Source: Alphaproteobacteria bacterium
GTDB lineage: Bacteria > Pseudomonadota > Alphaproteobacteria > Micavibrionales > UBA2020
Direction of reading: 5' to 3'
Length of the DNA: 64,000 nt
Assembly: GCA_025934695.1 (NCBI GenBank)
Contig: JAICWS010000002.1
Location: 1,097,043 to 1,161,042 of the forward strand
Part shown: piece by piece, positions 1 through 8,414 of the stretch
How positions within the stretch are numbered: position 1 is the first letter of the stretch
Layout: each line of letters begins with the position of its first letter
Notes under the pieces: generated by a model
The model's input: the letters and a program-made list of their open reading frames with translations, nothing else
What the model was told of the DNA's origin: nothing
Database searches by the model: none
Made by a program: the position numbers and the translations under genes

Positions 1-410
1 TGCGCCGCGCCCATGATGCGCGTGTTATAGACGGCGACGTCCTCGAAAACCTTGTCGAGCTCGACGTCCTGCTGGGTATGTGTGTTGACGAGGTCATGGA
101 ATTGCAGGCCGGTGATGGCCAGCACCGGCGCGCCGTCGAGCTTCGCGTCATAGAGGCCATTGAGCAGGTGGATGCCGCCGGGGCCGGATGTCGCGACACA
201 GACGCCAAGCTTGCCGGTCGATTTCGCGTAGGAGGTCGCCATGAAGGCGGCCGCTTCCTCATGCCGCACCTGGATAAAGCGAATATCGTCCTGGCGCTTG
301 CGGAATGCCTCGATAATGCCGTTGATGCCGTCGCCCGGGATGCCGAAGACGGTGCGCACGTCCCATTTGTACAGGGTATCCACCAATACGTCAGATGCCG
401 TCTGCGACAT
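1..410 (-). CDS. Thiamine-diphosphate-dependent enzyme, N-terminal part (PoxB/acetolactate synthase family)
   Basis: The N-terminal ~136 residues are visible; the gene runs off the left edge. The translation begins MSQTASDVLVDTLYKW, followed by FGIPGDGINGIIEAF and then VRHEEAAAFMA, which carries the glutamate that activates the cofactor in the Pyr domain of thiamine-diphosphate enzymes. ATSGPGGIHLLNGLYDAKLD is the usual next block. Start chosen at 410 because a GGAG lies 6 bases upstream; an in-frame ATG at 422 has no such site. Family members include pyruvate oxidase, pyruvate:quinone dehydrogenase, acetolactate synthase and glyoxylate carboligase. The N-terminus looks closest to the pyruvate dehydrogenase (quinone)/oxidase group, but the substrate cannot be fixed without the C-terminal domain. 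Confidence 0.85.
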   Translation of the reverse strand, partial: MSQTASDVLVDTLYKWDVRTVFGIPGDGINGIIEAFRKRQDDIRFIQVRHEEAAAFMATSYAKSTGKLGVCVATSGPGGIHLLNGLYDAKLDGAPVLAITGLQFHDLVNTHTQQDVELDKVFEDVAVYNTRIMGAA

Positions 411-542
411 AATCGACTCCATTGATTTACAAGATGAATCCTGACGCTCCTTCCCAAACGCGGGCGCGACCCTGCGGTTCCTTCGCATAACTGAACAAAA
501 AGGGCGGTTGATTCGTTAGGGGCCCATCGAGGGTCTTTCGCC

Positions 543-1133
543 ATGCATCGCCTGAATGGGGCAGTCCTGCCGTCACTTTTCATCGTGCTCGCCATCGCGG
601 GAGCGTTGCTTTTCCTGTCGCCCGCGCGAGGGGAGTGGCGGATACAGAATATTTCCGGCCATTTGCCGAAACTGTCTTTCGCGCTGGTCGATGATCAGGG
701 CAGGGCTGTTTCGGCAAATGATTATCGCGGCCGCGTTGTACTGCTTTATTTCGGCTTCGCCGGATGTTCGGCCCAATGTCCTATCACCATGGACCGCGTC
801 ACCCATCTGCTGGCGCAAATGGGACAGGATGCGCAAGGCGTCAGGGTCTTGTTCGTCACCATCGACCCACGGCATGACAAGCCGCAACAACTAAAGTCCT
901 TCCTCGCCGCCTTTAGTCCCCGGCAAATGACGGGACTGACGGGGGATGAGTTGCATATTGCCACCCTCGCGAGGGCTTATCGCACCGCCTGGCGGCCCGA
1001 CCGCGGCGTCGATATCAGCCACGGCGACACGGTCTATATCTTCGGCCGGGATGGAAATGCACGTCTGCTGCTGACGCCGGAGGATAAGGACAGCGACGCG
1101 GTCGAGGCCCTGCGGCGGCTGGTGAACACATGA
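543..1133 (+). CDS. SCO1/SenC-family copper chaperone
   Basis: A 196-residue thioredoxin-fold protein with an N-terminal hydrophobic anchor (about residues 8-27) that would place the domain in the periplasm. It has the copper-binding CxxxC motif as CSAQCP near residue 78 and the distal histidine in DISHGDTVYIF, the three ligands of the SCO family. VTIDPRHD is another family block. SCO proteins deliver copper to the CuA site of cytochrome oxidase subunit II, and this gene overlaps a CtaG-like gene by 4 bp and faces the subunit genes, so it most likely serves that oxidase. Confidence 0.93.
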   Translation: MHRLNGAVLPSLFIVLAIAGALLFLSPARGEWRIQNISGHLPKLSFALVDDQGRAVSANDYRGRVVLLYFGFAGCSAQCPITMDRVTHLLAQMGQDAQGVRVLFVTIDPRHDKPQQLKSFLAAFSPRQMTGLTGDELHIATLARAYRTAWRPDRGVDISHGDTVYIFGRDGNARLLLTPEDKDSDAVEALRRLVNT

Positions 1134-1948
1134 GCATGCTGTCGTTTTTTATCCCCTGGGAGCCGTCATGGCTGGCCGCAACCGGCCTGCTGGCGGCGGC
1201 CTGGTGCTATATGAAAGGCAGTGGCGGCGAGCCGGCGGGGCGCAGATTGGCTTTCTGGACCGGATTCACGTTGCTCTATGTGATGCTTCAGACGCAGTTT
1301 GATTATTATGCCGAACACGCTTTCTTCATGCATCGCACGCAAAACTTTGTGCTGCATCATCTGGCGCCCTTCCTGATCGCCGCGGCCTTTCCAACGCAGG
1401 CGCTGCGGCGCGGATTACCTACGCCGTTATGCAAGATGCTCGACGCCACGGCAGTTTCTTTTCCGCGAGTGGTTTCCGATGCGATGAGCGGGCCTGTCAC
1501 CGCCGTCGTGATCTTCAATGCGTTGATCGGGTTCTGGCTCATTCCGCAGATCCACCTCGCTGGCATGATGGACTGGCGGCTTTACCGCGTCATGAACTGG
1601 GGGATGCTGGTGAATGGGCTGATGTTCTGGAGTCTTGTCCTCGATCCGCACTCGCGCCATGGTTTGGGCAAGCGCATCATCATGATGCTGGCGGCCTGCC
1701 CCGGGCAGATCGCGATGGGCGCCTTGCTGTGTTTCAGCGGCCGCGACTTTTATCCTGTTTATAATATCTGCGGGCGCATCTTTGCCCTGTCGCCGATCGC
1801 TGACCAGCAGATCGGTGGCATTATCCTGTGGGTGCCGGGCACGATGATGAGCGTCGTCGGCGTGCTCTTCGTTATCTGGCGGGAGCTGCGGGCCGCTTTT
1901 GCGCCCGCGCCGCGCTTACCGCCGCGGGCGTCTTTGGATCTTCCTTGA
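1130..1948 (+). CDS. ctaG: caa3-type cytochrome c oxidase assembly factor, CtaG-like membrane protein
   Basis: A 272-residue polytopic membrane protein of the caa3_CtaG family, a different family from the Cox11-type CtaG. It has about seven hydrophobic segments and the histidine-rich stretch AEHAFFMHRTQNFVLHHLAP that is typical of the family and may bind metal. It overlaps the SCO gene by ATGA, so the two are translationally coupled. Its 3' end overlaps the convergent cytochrome c gene by 77 bp, which is long but leaves both C-termini plausible. Role by family: copper-centre assembly in subunit I. Confidence 0.85.
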   Translation: MSMLSFFIPWEPSWLAATGLLAAAWCYMKGSGGEPAGRRLAFWTGFTLLYVMLQTQFDYYAEHAFFMHRTQNFVLHHLAPFLIAAAFPTQALRRGLPTPLCKMLDATAVSFPRVVSDAMSGPVTAVVIFNALIGFWLIPQIHLAGMMDWRLYRVMNWGMLVNGLMFWSLVLDPHSRHGLGKRIIMMLAACPGQIAMGALLCFSGRDFYPVYNICGRIFALSPIADQQIGGIILWVPGTMMSVVGVLFVIWRELRAAFAPAPRLPPRASLDLP

Positions 1949-3206
1949 CCTTGGCGCGCACGTCGGCCACGGTGCGCGCGGAAACCATGGGCGCGCCGTT
2001 GCCCCAGGAATTGCGGATAAAATTCAGCACATCGGCGATTTGAGCATCGGTGAAGCGGCTGAAGCCTGGCATGGTCTGCGGCGGAGGACCGGTTTTTGTC
2101 GCCGCCGTCGTATCGCCCTGCAGGAGAATGGAGATAATTGAACCCGGATTTTCCGCCAGCACCGTGGGATTGCCGGCGAGCGCCGGCGCCTTGAACCCTT
2201 GTCCCGCGCCCGTCATGCCATGGCAGGACGCGCAGGACGAGAGGTAAAGCCCGGCGCCCGGGCGGCCCGTGCCGGAGAGGATCGTCTTCATTTCCGACGA
2301 AGGATCTGGCGGCGGCCCGTAATAGGATGCCTCTGCGCGCGCGGAGAGCGATTTCAGGTAATGCGCGATGGCATGAAGATCGGTGTCGCTGAAGTACTGG
2401 CCACTGTTTTCCACCATCTGGCGCATATTGCCGAAGGCGGCGTCATCCTTGGCATGGCCGGTTTTCAGGAATGATACAATATCATCTTCCGACCAGCGGC
2501 CGAGCCCCTCCGCCATATCGCCTCTCAGGTCAGGTGCATACCAATGTTCCAGATAACCGCCCGACAGGAAGTCCGCCGACGTTTCGTCATAGGCTTTTTG
2601 CTGATAGGCTGGGTCGCGCGGCGTGTGGCAGGACCCGCAATGGGCCGCGGACTGGACCAGGTATGCTCCGCGGTTCCATTCCGGATCGTGCTTGTTGCTC
2701 GGTCGGAATTCGTCGCCCGGCATGAACAGTGCGTTCCATATCGCGAGGCCCCAGCGCAGGTTGAAGGGGAAGGGAAGCTTCGTTTCTCCGGACGGCTTAT
2801 GCACCGGCGCCACGCTCTTCATCAAATAGGCATAGAGATCGCTGACGTCCTGGTCGGTCAGCCGCGCATAGGAGGGATAGGGCATGGCGGGATAAAGATA
2901 ATGCCCGTCTTTCGCCACGCCGTCTTTCAGCGCGCGGCGGAAATCCTTCAGCGTATATTGCCCGATGCCGAATTGCGGGTCGGGCGTGATATTCGTCGGG
3001 TAAATCGGCCCGATGGGCGTCGTCAGCGGCATGCCGCCGGCAAAAGGCTCTTTGGGCGATGCGGTATGGCAGGCGCTGCAGTCGGACAGCTCTTCGACAT
3101 ATTTGCCCCGCGCGACCGCCGAGGAATCCATATCGTCGCAGAAAGCGGGCGCCGACGCGAGGCATGCCAGCACAAGGAAAACCGATATGCGCAGCGTCAT
3201 TTCCAT
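1872..3206 (-). CDS. Tri-haem c-type cytochrome
   Basis: A 444-residue secreted protein with a signal peptide (RISVFLVLACLASAPAFC) and three CxxCH haem sites: CSACH at 43-47, CGSCH at 190-194 and CASCH at 325-329. Three cytochrome c domains in tandem is the architecture of the membrane-bound alcohol/aldehyde dehydrogenase cytochrome subunit (AdhB-like). No dehydrogenase is nearby; the gene ends the ctaC-ctaD-ctaE transcription unit, so it probably feeds electrons to the oxidase. The start at 3206 (an alternative ATG is at 3200) leaves the signal peptide at the N-terminus. The last ~40 residues are an Ala/Lys/Pro-rich tail lying within and just before the overlap with ctaG. Confidence 0.88.
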   Translation of the reverse strand: MEMTLRISVFLVLACLASAPAFCDDMDSSAVARGKYVEELSDCSACHTASPKEPFAGGMPLTTPIGPIYPTNITPDPQFGIGQYTLKDFRRALKDGVAKDGHYLYPAMPYPSYARLTDQDVSDLYAYLMKSVAPVHKPSGETKLPFPFNLRWGLAIWNALFMPGDEFRPSNKHDPEWNRGAYLVQSAAHCGSCHTPRDPAYQQKAYDETSADFLSGGYLEHWYAPDLRGDMAEGLGRWSEDDIVSFLKTGHAKDDAAFGNMRQMVENSGQYFSDTDLHAIAHYLKSLSARAEASYYGPPPDPSSEMKTILSGTGRPGAGLYLSSCASCHGMTGAGQGFKAPALAGNPTVLAENPGSIISILLQGDTTAATKTGPPPQTMPGFSRFTDAQIADVLNFIRNSWGNGAPMVSARTVADVRAKVKEDPKTPAAVSAARAQKRPAAPAR

Positions 3207-3571
3207 GGCGAACACGGCGAAATGAGGAGGATGGCGGCGGTGGTTAAGGCGGTGGCGACGAGAAACAGCAGGCTCATCAGCAGGCCCATTCCCGCCATGA
3301 AACGTCTCGCGCCGGGGGTATTTCTGATGCCGCGCCAGGAAGCGGAAGCGCTCCAGCAGAAGAGCAGCGCGGCGAGCGTGCAAATAATGCCGAGGCTCCC
3401 CAGCGCCAGGCCGAAGTGCGGCAGCATCGGTTCACGGGCGGGGGAATTATGCGGATAGCAGGCGTAAGACGAAAGGGCGAAACCCGCGGTGTGCAGGATG
3501 ATCCATGCCGCCGCCGCGCCACAAAGGTCGACGGTCAATCTGAAGGTTCCGGGTGATGCAGTTTGTTCCAT
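3197..3571 (-). CDS. Small membrane protein of the cytochrome oxidase locus
   Basis: A 124-residue protein with three predicted membrane helices (about 16-34, 52-70 and 90-116). It sits 9 bp after the subunit III gene and overlaps the cytochrome c start by about 10 bp, so it is clearly co-transcribed. I recognise no named family. From memory, the Bradyrhizobium coxMNOP operon has two small subunit-III-like genes after subunit I; this could be the equivalent of the second one, or an assembly or subunit IV-like protein. That link is inference. Confidence 0.7.
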   Translation of the reverse strand: MEQTASPGTFRLTVDLCGAAAAWIILHTAGFALSSYACYPHNSPAREPMLPHFGLALGSLGIICTLAALLFCWSASASWRGIRNTPGARRFMAGMGLLMSLLFLVATALTTAAILLISPCSPWK

Positions 3572-3580
3572 CTTTCTGCC

Positions 3581-4168
3581 TCACAGGTAAGGCACGATAA
3601 AGAAGGTGCCGAAGATGAAGATCCAGACCGCATCGACGAAATGCCAATAGAGCGCGGCGGCGGAAACCGGCCCATGCTCGCTCTTCGTGCAATAGCCCAT
3701 GGCGGTCCAGGCGGAAACGACAGCCAGCATACCCATGCCGAGGACCACGTGCAGCAGGTGAAAGCCGGTGATCGTGAAATAGAGCGAGCCATAGAGGTGC
3801 GTCGAGATGCTGAAGCTTTTCCGCGACCATTCCTTGAGCTGGATCAGGACGAAAGCGGTGCCGAAGGCGATGGCGATGGCGATCAGCGCGACCGCGGCTT
3901 TTTTGCGGTCCTGCTTCAGCTTGCGCTCGCCGAAGTAAACGAAAAGGCTGCTTGTCAATAGCAGGAAGGTGTTGACCGACGATAGCAGCAGGCGCGGCGG
4001 CCCTTCCGGCGGCCAGGGCTGATCGGTCTGGAGTTTCAGGTAGTAATAGGAAAACAGCAGGTATACGAACAGCGATGCTTCGGTCGCAATCAGCGTCCAC
4101 ATGCCGAACCAGCCGGACAAGCGGGCCTCGTTGCGGACTGGCACGGTGGGAAGCATGCTCTCGCTCAT
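3581..4168 (-). CDS. ctaE: Cytochrome c oxidase subunit III
   Basis: A 195-residue protein of the heme-copper oxidase subunit III family with five predicted helices, matching the short bacterial form that lacks the first two helices of the mitochondrial protein. Family marks are GFHLLHVVLGMG and ALYWHFVDAVWIFIF near the C-terminus, plus EASLFVYLLFSYYYLK near the N-terminus. Its ATG overlaps the subunit I stop codon (ATGA). A longer in-frame extension upstream lies wholly inside ctaD and is rejected. Confidence 0.93.
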   Translation of the reverse strand: MSESMLPTVPVRNEARLSGWFGMWTLIATEASLFVYLLFSYYYLKLQTDQPWPPEGPPRLLLSSVNTFLLLTSSLFVYFGERKLKQDRKKAAVALIAIAIAFGTAFVLIQLKEWSRKSFSISTHLYGSLYFTITGFHLLHVVLGMGMLAVVSAWTAMGYCTKSEHGPVSAAALYWHFVDAVWIFIFGTFFIVPYL

Positions 4169-6099
4169 GCCGCAGCCTCCATCCGAAGCACGGGCCGCGG
4201 CCACAGCCAGCCGACCAGGGACAGGAGTCCGAGCGCCACCGTCGTGATCGCCATTATCAGGGCATGCAGCAGCAGGGCGACAAACAGCGCGCTGATGAAG
4301 ATCGAGGCGACCAGCGGAAAATATGAATCCGCCGGCATCTTCAGGATCGCGTCCGGCTCGGCGTGCATTGCCGTAGTGCCGAGAGTCTCGCGCCCGTTCA
4401 TGAGAAGATAACCTTCGTCGAGGCGCGAGCGTCCTTCCGCCTCGGCCAACCGCCCTTCCCACAGCGGATAGCGGCTGCCGACGAAGGGAATGACGGCAAA
4501 GTTATAGGGCGGGGGCGGCGAGGGCGTGGTCCATTCGAGGCTCGGCGCATCCCAAGGGTTGATGGGCGCCTTCGCGCCTTTGTATATGCTGTAGAAGACG
4601 TCGATGACGAAGACCAAAACGCCGAGGGCGAACAGGAACGAGCCCGCGGTCGTCACCATATTCACCGTGTCCCAGCCCATGTTGGGCGGATAGGTGTAAA
4701 TGCGCCGCGGCATGCCGAGCAGCCCCGCGATATGCATCGGGAAGAAGCCGAGGTTGAAGCCGATGAACATGATCCAGAAGGCCAGCCGCCCGAGCTTTTC
4801 GCTGTTCATGCGCCCACTGAATTTCGGGAACCAGTAATAGATGCCGCCCACCACGGGAAAGACGTTGATGCCCAAAAGCACGTAATGCAGGTGCGCAACC
4901 ACGAAATAAGTGTCGTTGAGCTGCAGGTCGAGCGGCACCGCCGCGGTCATCACGCCCGACACCCCGCCGATGACGAACAGGATGATGAAGCCTGCGAAGA
5001 ACAGGAACGGCACTTTGAACACCGGCCGGCCCAGCCAGATCGTCGCGATCCAGGCAAAGGTCGCAACCGCGCTGGGGATAGAAATAATCATGCTGGCCGC
5101 GCCGAAGAAGGACAACGACAGGGACGGCAGGCCGGTCGCGAACATATGATGCACCCAGACCTCGAAGCCGAGCAGCATCGTCGCCACCGTGGAGAGCGCG
5201 ACCGGCATATATCCCACCAACGGGCGGCGGCAGAAAGTCGGCAGGCCCATCGACACGATGCCCATGGCGGGGAGGACGATGACGTAAACCCAAGGGTGGC
5301 CGAAAATCCAGAACAGGTGCTGCCACAGCAAGGCTTTTCCATCATGCGCGATGTCGAAGAAATGGGTGCCGAAGTTGCGATCGAGCCAGAGCAGGAAGAA
5401 CGCGAGGCTGACGGCGGGGACGGCGAACAGGTTGCCGAAGGAAGCCGCCAGCGTGCCCCAGGTCATGATCGGCACGCGCGGAATTGACATGCCGGGTGCG
5501 CGCAGGCGCAGAAAGGTCACGACGAAGTTGACCGCGCCCGCCGTCGTCGAAAGCCCCAGCAGCACCATGCCCAGTGCGTAAACGTCGATATTCGGCCCGA
5601 CATTATATACAGGGCCCGAAAAGGGCACATAGTTGAACCAGCCGTCGTTCGGCGCCTGACCCAGGGGGAAACTGGCATAAAGGAATGCCCCCGCGAAAAT
5701 GAAGATCCAGTACGAAAATGCGTTCAGGCGCGGGAAGGCCATGTCGCGCGACCCCAGCACCAGCGGCCAGAGATAATTGGAAAAGCCCGACAGGATCGGC
5801 AGGGCGTAGAGGAAGATCATCGTGAGGCCATGCATCGTGAACAGCTGGGCATATTGTTCGGGCGTGACCAGCGACAGGTTGGGTCGCGCCAGCTGCAGGC
5901 GGATAATCAGCGCCTCGATCCCGCCCGCGATCAGGAAAAAGAAGGCGGTAAACAGATAACGTAACCCGATGCTTTTGTGATCGGTCGTCGACAGCCAGCC
6001 GCGCCAGCCGGGCTCGGCTTCCCAAATCTCGTGAAGGCGTTTTTCCTCCGGCGAGCCGGGGACAATCGAGCCAATTTGCGCTGCCTGTGCTTCCGCCAT
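4165..6099 (-). CDS. ctaD: Cytochrome c oxidase subunit I (A-type fold, altered proton channels)
   Basis: A 644-residue protein with the 12-helix haem-copper oxidase core. All metal ligands are visible: the haem a histidine in TMHGLTMIF, the CuB pair in VHHMFATG, the helix VI His-Tyr pair in HPWVY (268-272), and the haem ligands in VVAHLHYVLLG. Two normally invariant proton-channel residues are changed. The helix VI glutamate of HPEVY is Trp270, and the K-channel lysine position is Ala346 (SIPSAVATFAW). The aspartate in RDMAFPRLN is kept, but the second asparagine of the usual NN pair is alanine. About 100 extra C-terminal residues include two further helices, resembling a subunit III fragment or caa3-type extension. 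It lies 9 bp after ctaC. Confidence 0.95.
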   Translation of the reverse strand: MAEAQAAQIGSIVPGSPEEKRLHEIWEAEPGWRGWLSTTDHKSIGLRYLFTAFFFLIAGGIEALIIRLQLARPNLSLVTPEQYAQLFTMHGLTMIFLYALPILSGFSNYLWPLVLGSRDMAFPRLNAFSYWIFIFAGAFLYASFPLGQAPNDGWFNYVPFSGPVYNVGPNIDVYALGMVLLGLSTTAGAVNFVVTFLRLRAPGMSIPRVPIMTWGTLAASFGNLFAVPAVSLAFFLLWLDRNFGTHFFDIAHDGKALLWQHLFWIFGHPWVYVIVLPAMGIVSMGLPTFCRRPLVGYMPVALSTVATMLLGFEVWVHHMFATGLPSLSLSFFGAASMIISIPSAVATFAWIATIWLGRPVFKVPFLFFAGFIILFVIGGVSGVMTAAVPLDLQLNDTYFVVAHLHYVLLGINVFPVVGGIYYWFPKFSGRMNSEKLGRLAFWIMFIGFNLGFFPMHIAGLLGMPRRIYTYPPNMGWDTVNMVTTAGSFLFALGVLVFVIDVFYSIYKGAKAPINPWDAPSLEWTTPSPPPPYNFAVIPFVGSRYPLWEGRLAEAEGRSRLDEGYLLMNGRETLGTTAMHAEPDAILKMPADSYFPLVASIFISALFVALLLHALIMAITTVALGLLSLVGWLWPRPVLRMEAAA

Positions 6100-6108
6100 A
6101 AATTTCCC

Positions 6109-7038
6109 CTACCGTAACGTTTGCAGGTATGACAGCAGCGCCGCCTTGTCACCCGCCGGAAGATCGAAATTCGGCATGCGCGCGCCGGATTTCAGTTCCT
6201 GGGGACGTGAAATCCAGTCGCTTAAGTGGTCCTGCGTATTCGTCATCAGCCCCGCCGCGATCAATTGCCGGGATTGCAGATGCGTGAGATCAGGACCATA
6301 GGCGCCGGCAGCCGTCGTTCCGCGAATGGCATGGCAGCCGCTGCACTGACTCATGAAAACGCTGCGGCCGCCGCCTTCGGCCAGCGCGGCGGGCTTCGCT
6401 TGAGCTTCGCGCCAGGCATCGAAATCCTGCGGCGTTTCGGCGACGACCTTGAAGGCCATATGCGCATGCTGCACGCCGCAATATTCGGTGCACTGGCCCC
6501 AGTAAATGCCGGGCTGATCCGCTTCGATCCATTGCCGGTTCGTCAGCCCCGGAATCGCTTGCGTCTTTCCCGCGAGGCGCGGTACCCAGAAAGTGTGAAT
6601 GACATCCGTACTGTTGAGGACGATAAGGATGGGCTCGCCCGTCGGGATATGAATTTCGTTTGCGGTAGAGAAACGCTTTGCCGGATCATCCGCGCCATAT
6701 TCCACCTGCCACCACCACTGGCGGGCGGTGACATTTATGGTCAGGGCAGGCGCACGCGACGGCTTGGAAATCTGCTCGAGCGTCGCCAGCATATAGACCG
6801 TCATGCCAAGCAGCGCGAAGACTGACAGCGTCGTGCCCACGACGATCCACGACAGGCCATCGTCTTCGCGCGGCAGAACCGTCTCCGGCGCGCGCTGGCG
6901 AAACAGCGCCATGACCAGAAGAACACCCACTATGATGCACACGGCGACCACGATAGAGGCGAATACCCAATCCAGCGTCAGGACAGGTTTCGAAGCGGAT
7001 CCGTCCGCGTGCAGGAAATAATCGAGGGGAGCGTTCAT
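6109..7038 (-). CDS. ctaC: Cytochrome c oxidase subunit II fused to cytochrome c (caa3-like)
   Basis: A 309-residue protein with two N-terminal membrane helices and a cupredoxin domain with the CuA set: His in DVIHTFWVP, then GQCTEYCGVQHAHM supplying Cys, Glu, Cys, His and Met. ARQWWWQVEY holds the aromatic electron-entry patch. A single cytochrome c domain follows, with CSGCH and a later Met in SGARMPNFDLP. Such fusion defines the caa3 architecture. I place the start at 7038 (MNAPLDYFL); an in-frame ATG at 7089 would add 17 residues, and neither has a good ribosome-binding site. It is the first gene of the reverse oxidase operon, divergent from the thiolase. Confidence 0.93.
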   Translation of the reverse strand: MNAPLDYFLHADGSASKPVLTLDWVFASIVVAVCIIVGVLLVMALFRQRAPETVLPREDDGLSWIVVGTTLSVFALLGMTVYMLATLEQISKPSRAPALTINVTARQWWWQVEYGADDPAKRFSTANEIHIPTGEPILIVLNSTDVIHTFWVPRLAGKTQAIPGLTNRQWIEADQPGIYWGQCTEYCGVQHAHMAFKVVAETPQDFDAWREAQAKPAALAEGGGRSVFMSQCSGCHAIRGTTAAGAYGPDLTHLQSRQLIAAGLMTNTQDHLSDWISRPQELKSGARMPNFDLPAGDKAALLSYLQTLR

Positions 7039-7223
7039 GGCCAGCAAGCGTAACTTCCTGAAGAACAAAAAGTTCCTGCCGCTAGCCATAAGAGAGGCGG
7101 TCGCAAACTATATGTATGATGGCTCGACGGTTAGGGAAAAAGCGCCTCAAACGTGGCATTCAAATCGGCATGAAACTGAGGGATAATGTCCCGCACCGCT
7201 CCAGCAAGAAGGAAGAATGAAAC

Positions 7224-8411
7224 ATGGCCAAGCAAGCAGTCGTCGCCGGCGTCGGCATGACGCCTTTCGTGAAACCCGGCACCAGCGCCGCTTATCCCGA
7301 CCTGGGCGCCACGGCGGGGCGCGACGCGCTGAAAGATGCGGGCATCGATTTCAGCAAGATCCAGCAGGCCTATGTGGGCTTCGTGTATGGGGATTCGACG
7401 GCGGGGCAGGCGGCGGTCTATAATCTCGGCCTCACCGGCATCCCGGTGCTCAACGTCAACAACAACTGCTCGACCGGTTCGTCGGCGCTCTATCTCGCCC
7501 GCCAGGCGGTGCAAAGCGGCGCGGTCGACTGCGCGCTGGCGCTCGGCTTCGAGCAGATGGCACCCGGAGCGATCAACGTCATCTTCGGCGACCGCCCCAG
7601 CCCGTTGCAGAAGTTCCTCGACATCGCCGACGCGAAATTTGAAGGCGCGTCGAAAGTTCCCATGGCAATCCGCCTGTTCGGCGGCGCAGGCTTTGAATAC
7701 CAGCAGAAATACGGCGCGAAGACCGAAACCTTCGCCAAGGTACGCGAAAAGGCCGCCCGCCATGCGAAGGATAATGAGCGCGCGCTGTTCCGCAAGCCCG
7801 TCAGTGTCGAAGAGGTGATGGCGAGCGACAAGCTGTTCCTCAACGTCACCAAGCTGCAATGCTGCCCGCCGACCTGCGGCGCCGCGGCAGCAGTCATCTG
7901 TTCGCCTGAATTCGCGCGCAAGCACGGTTTGCGCACCGAGATCGTCATTACAGGACAGTCGATGACGACGGATTTCGAATCCTCCTTCAAAGAAGGCTCG
8001 ATGATCAAGGCCGTGGGCGCGGACATGACGCGCGCCGCCGCGAACGATGTCTATCGCCAGGCGGGTATCTCGCCGGAAGACGTCGATGTGGTCGAACTCC
8101 ACGATTGTTTCACCACCAATGAAGTCATCACCTATGAAGGGCTCGGCCTTTGCGGCGAGGGCGAAGCGGAAAAATGGATCTGGGACGGCCAGAACACCTA
8201 TGGCGGCCAGGTCGTGACCAACCCTTCGGGCGGCCTGTTGTCGAAAGGCCATCCGCTGGGCGCGACGGGACTTGCGCAATGCTTCGAACTCGTCAACCAG
8301 TTGCGCAACAATTGCGGCCCGCGTCAGGTCGAGGGCGCGGAAATCGCGCTGCAGCATAACCTCGGCCTCGGCGGCGCCGCGGTCGTGACGCTGTACCAGA
8401 AGCAGAAATAA
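7224..8411 (+). CDS. SCP-x-type thiolase / lipid-transfer protein
   Basis: A 395-residue thiolase-fold protein. The nucleophilic cysteine is in NNNCSTGSSALYLARQ near residue 84, with HDCFTTNEVITYEGLGLC and GHPLGATGLAQCFE supplying the C-terminal His motifs. The pattern HDCF with a single GHPLGATG places it in the sterol-carrier-protein-x/lipid-transfer branch rather than the canonical acetyl-CoA acetyltransferases. The likely reaction is cleavage of a branched or steroid-like 3-oxoacyl-CoA. The gene stands alone with AAGGAAG upstream of the ATG. Together with the MaoC, acyl-CoA dehydrogenase and hydrolase genes nearby it suggests active acyl-CoA catabolism. Confidence 0.9.
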   Translation: MAKQAVVAGVGMTPFVKPGTSAAYPDLGATAGRDALKDAGIDFSKIQQAYVGFVYGDSTAGQAAVYNLGLTGIPVLNVNNNCSTGSSALYLARQAVQSGAVDCALALGFEQMAPGAINVIFGDRPSPLQKFLDIADAKFEGASKVPMAIRLFGGAGFEYQQKYGAKTETFAKVREKAARHAKDNERALFRKPVSVEEVMASDKLFLNVTKLQCCPPTCGAAAAVICSPEFARKHGLRTEIVITGQSMTTDFESSFKEGSMIKAVGADMTRAAANDVYRQAGISPEDVDVVELHDCFTTNEVITYEGLGLCGEGEAEKWIWDGQNTYGGQVVTNPSGGLLSKGHPLGATGLAQCFELVNQLRNNCGPRQVEGAEIALQHNLGLGGAAVVTLYQKQK

Positions 8412-8414
8412 AGA

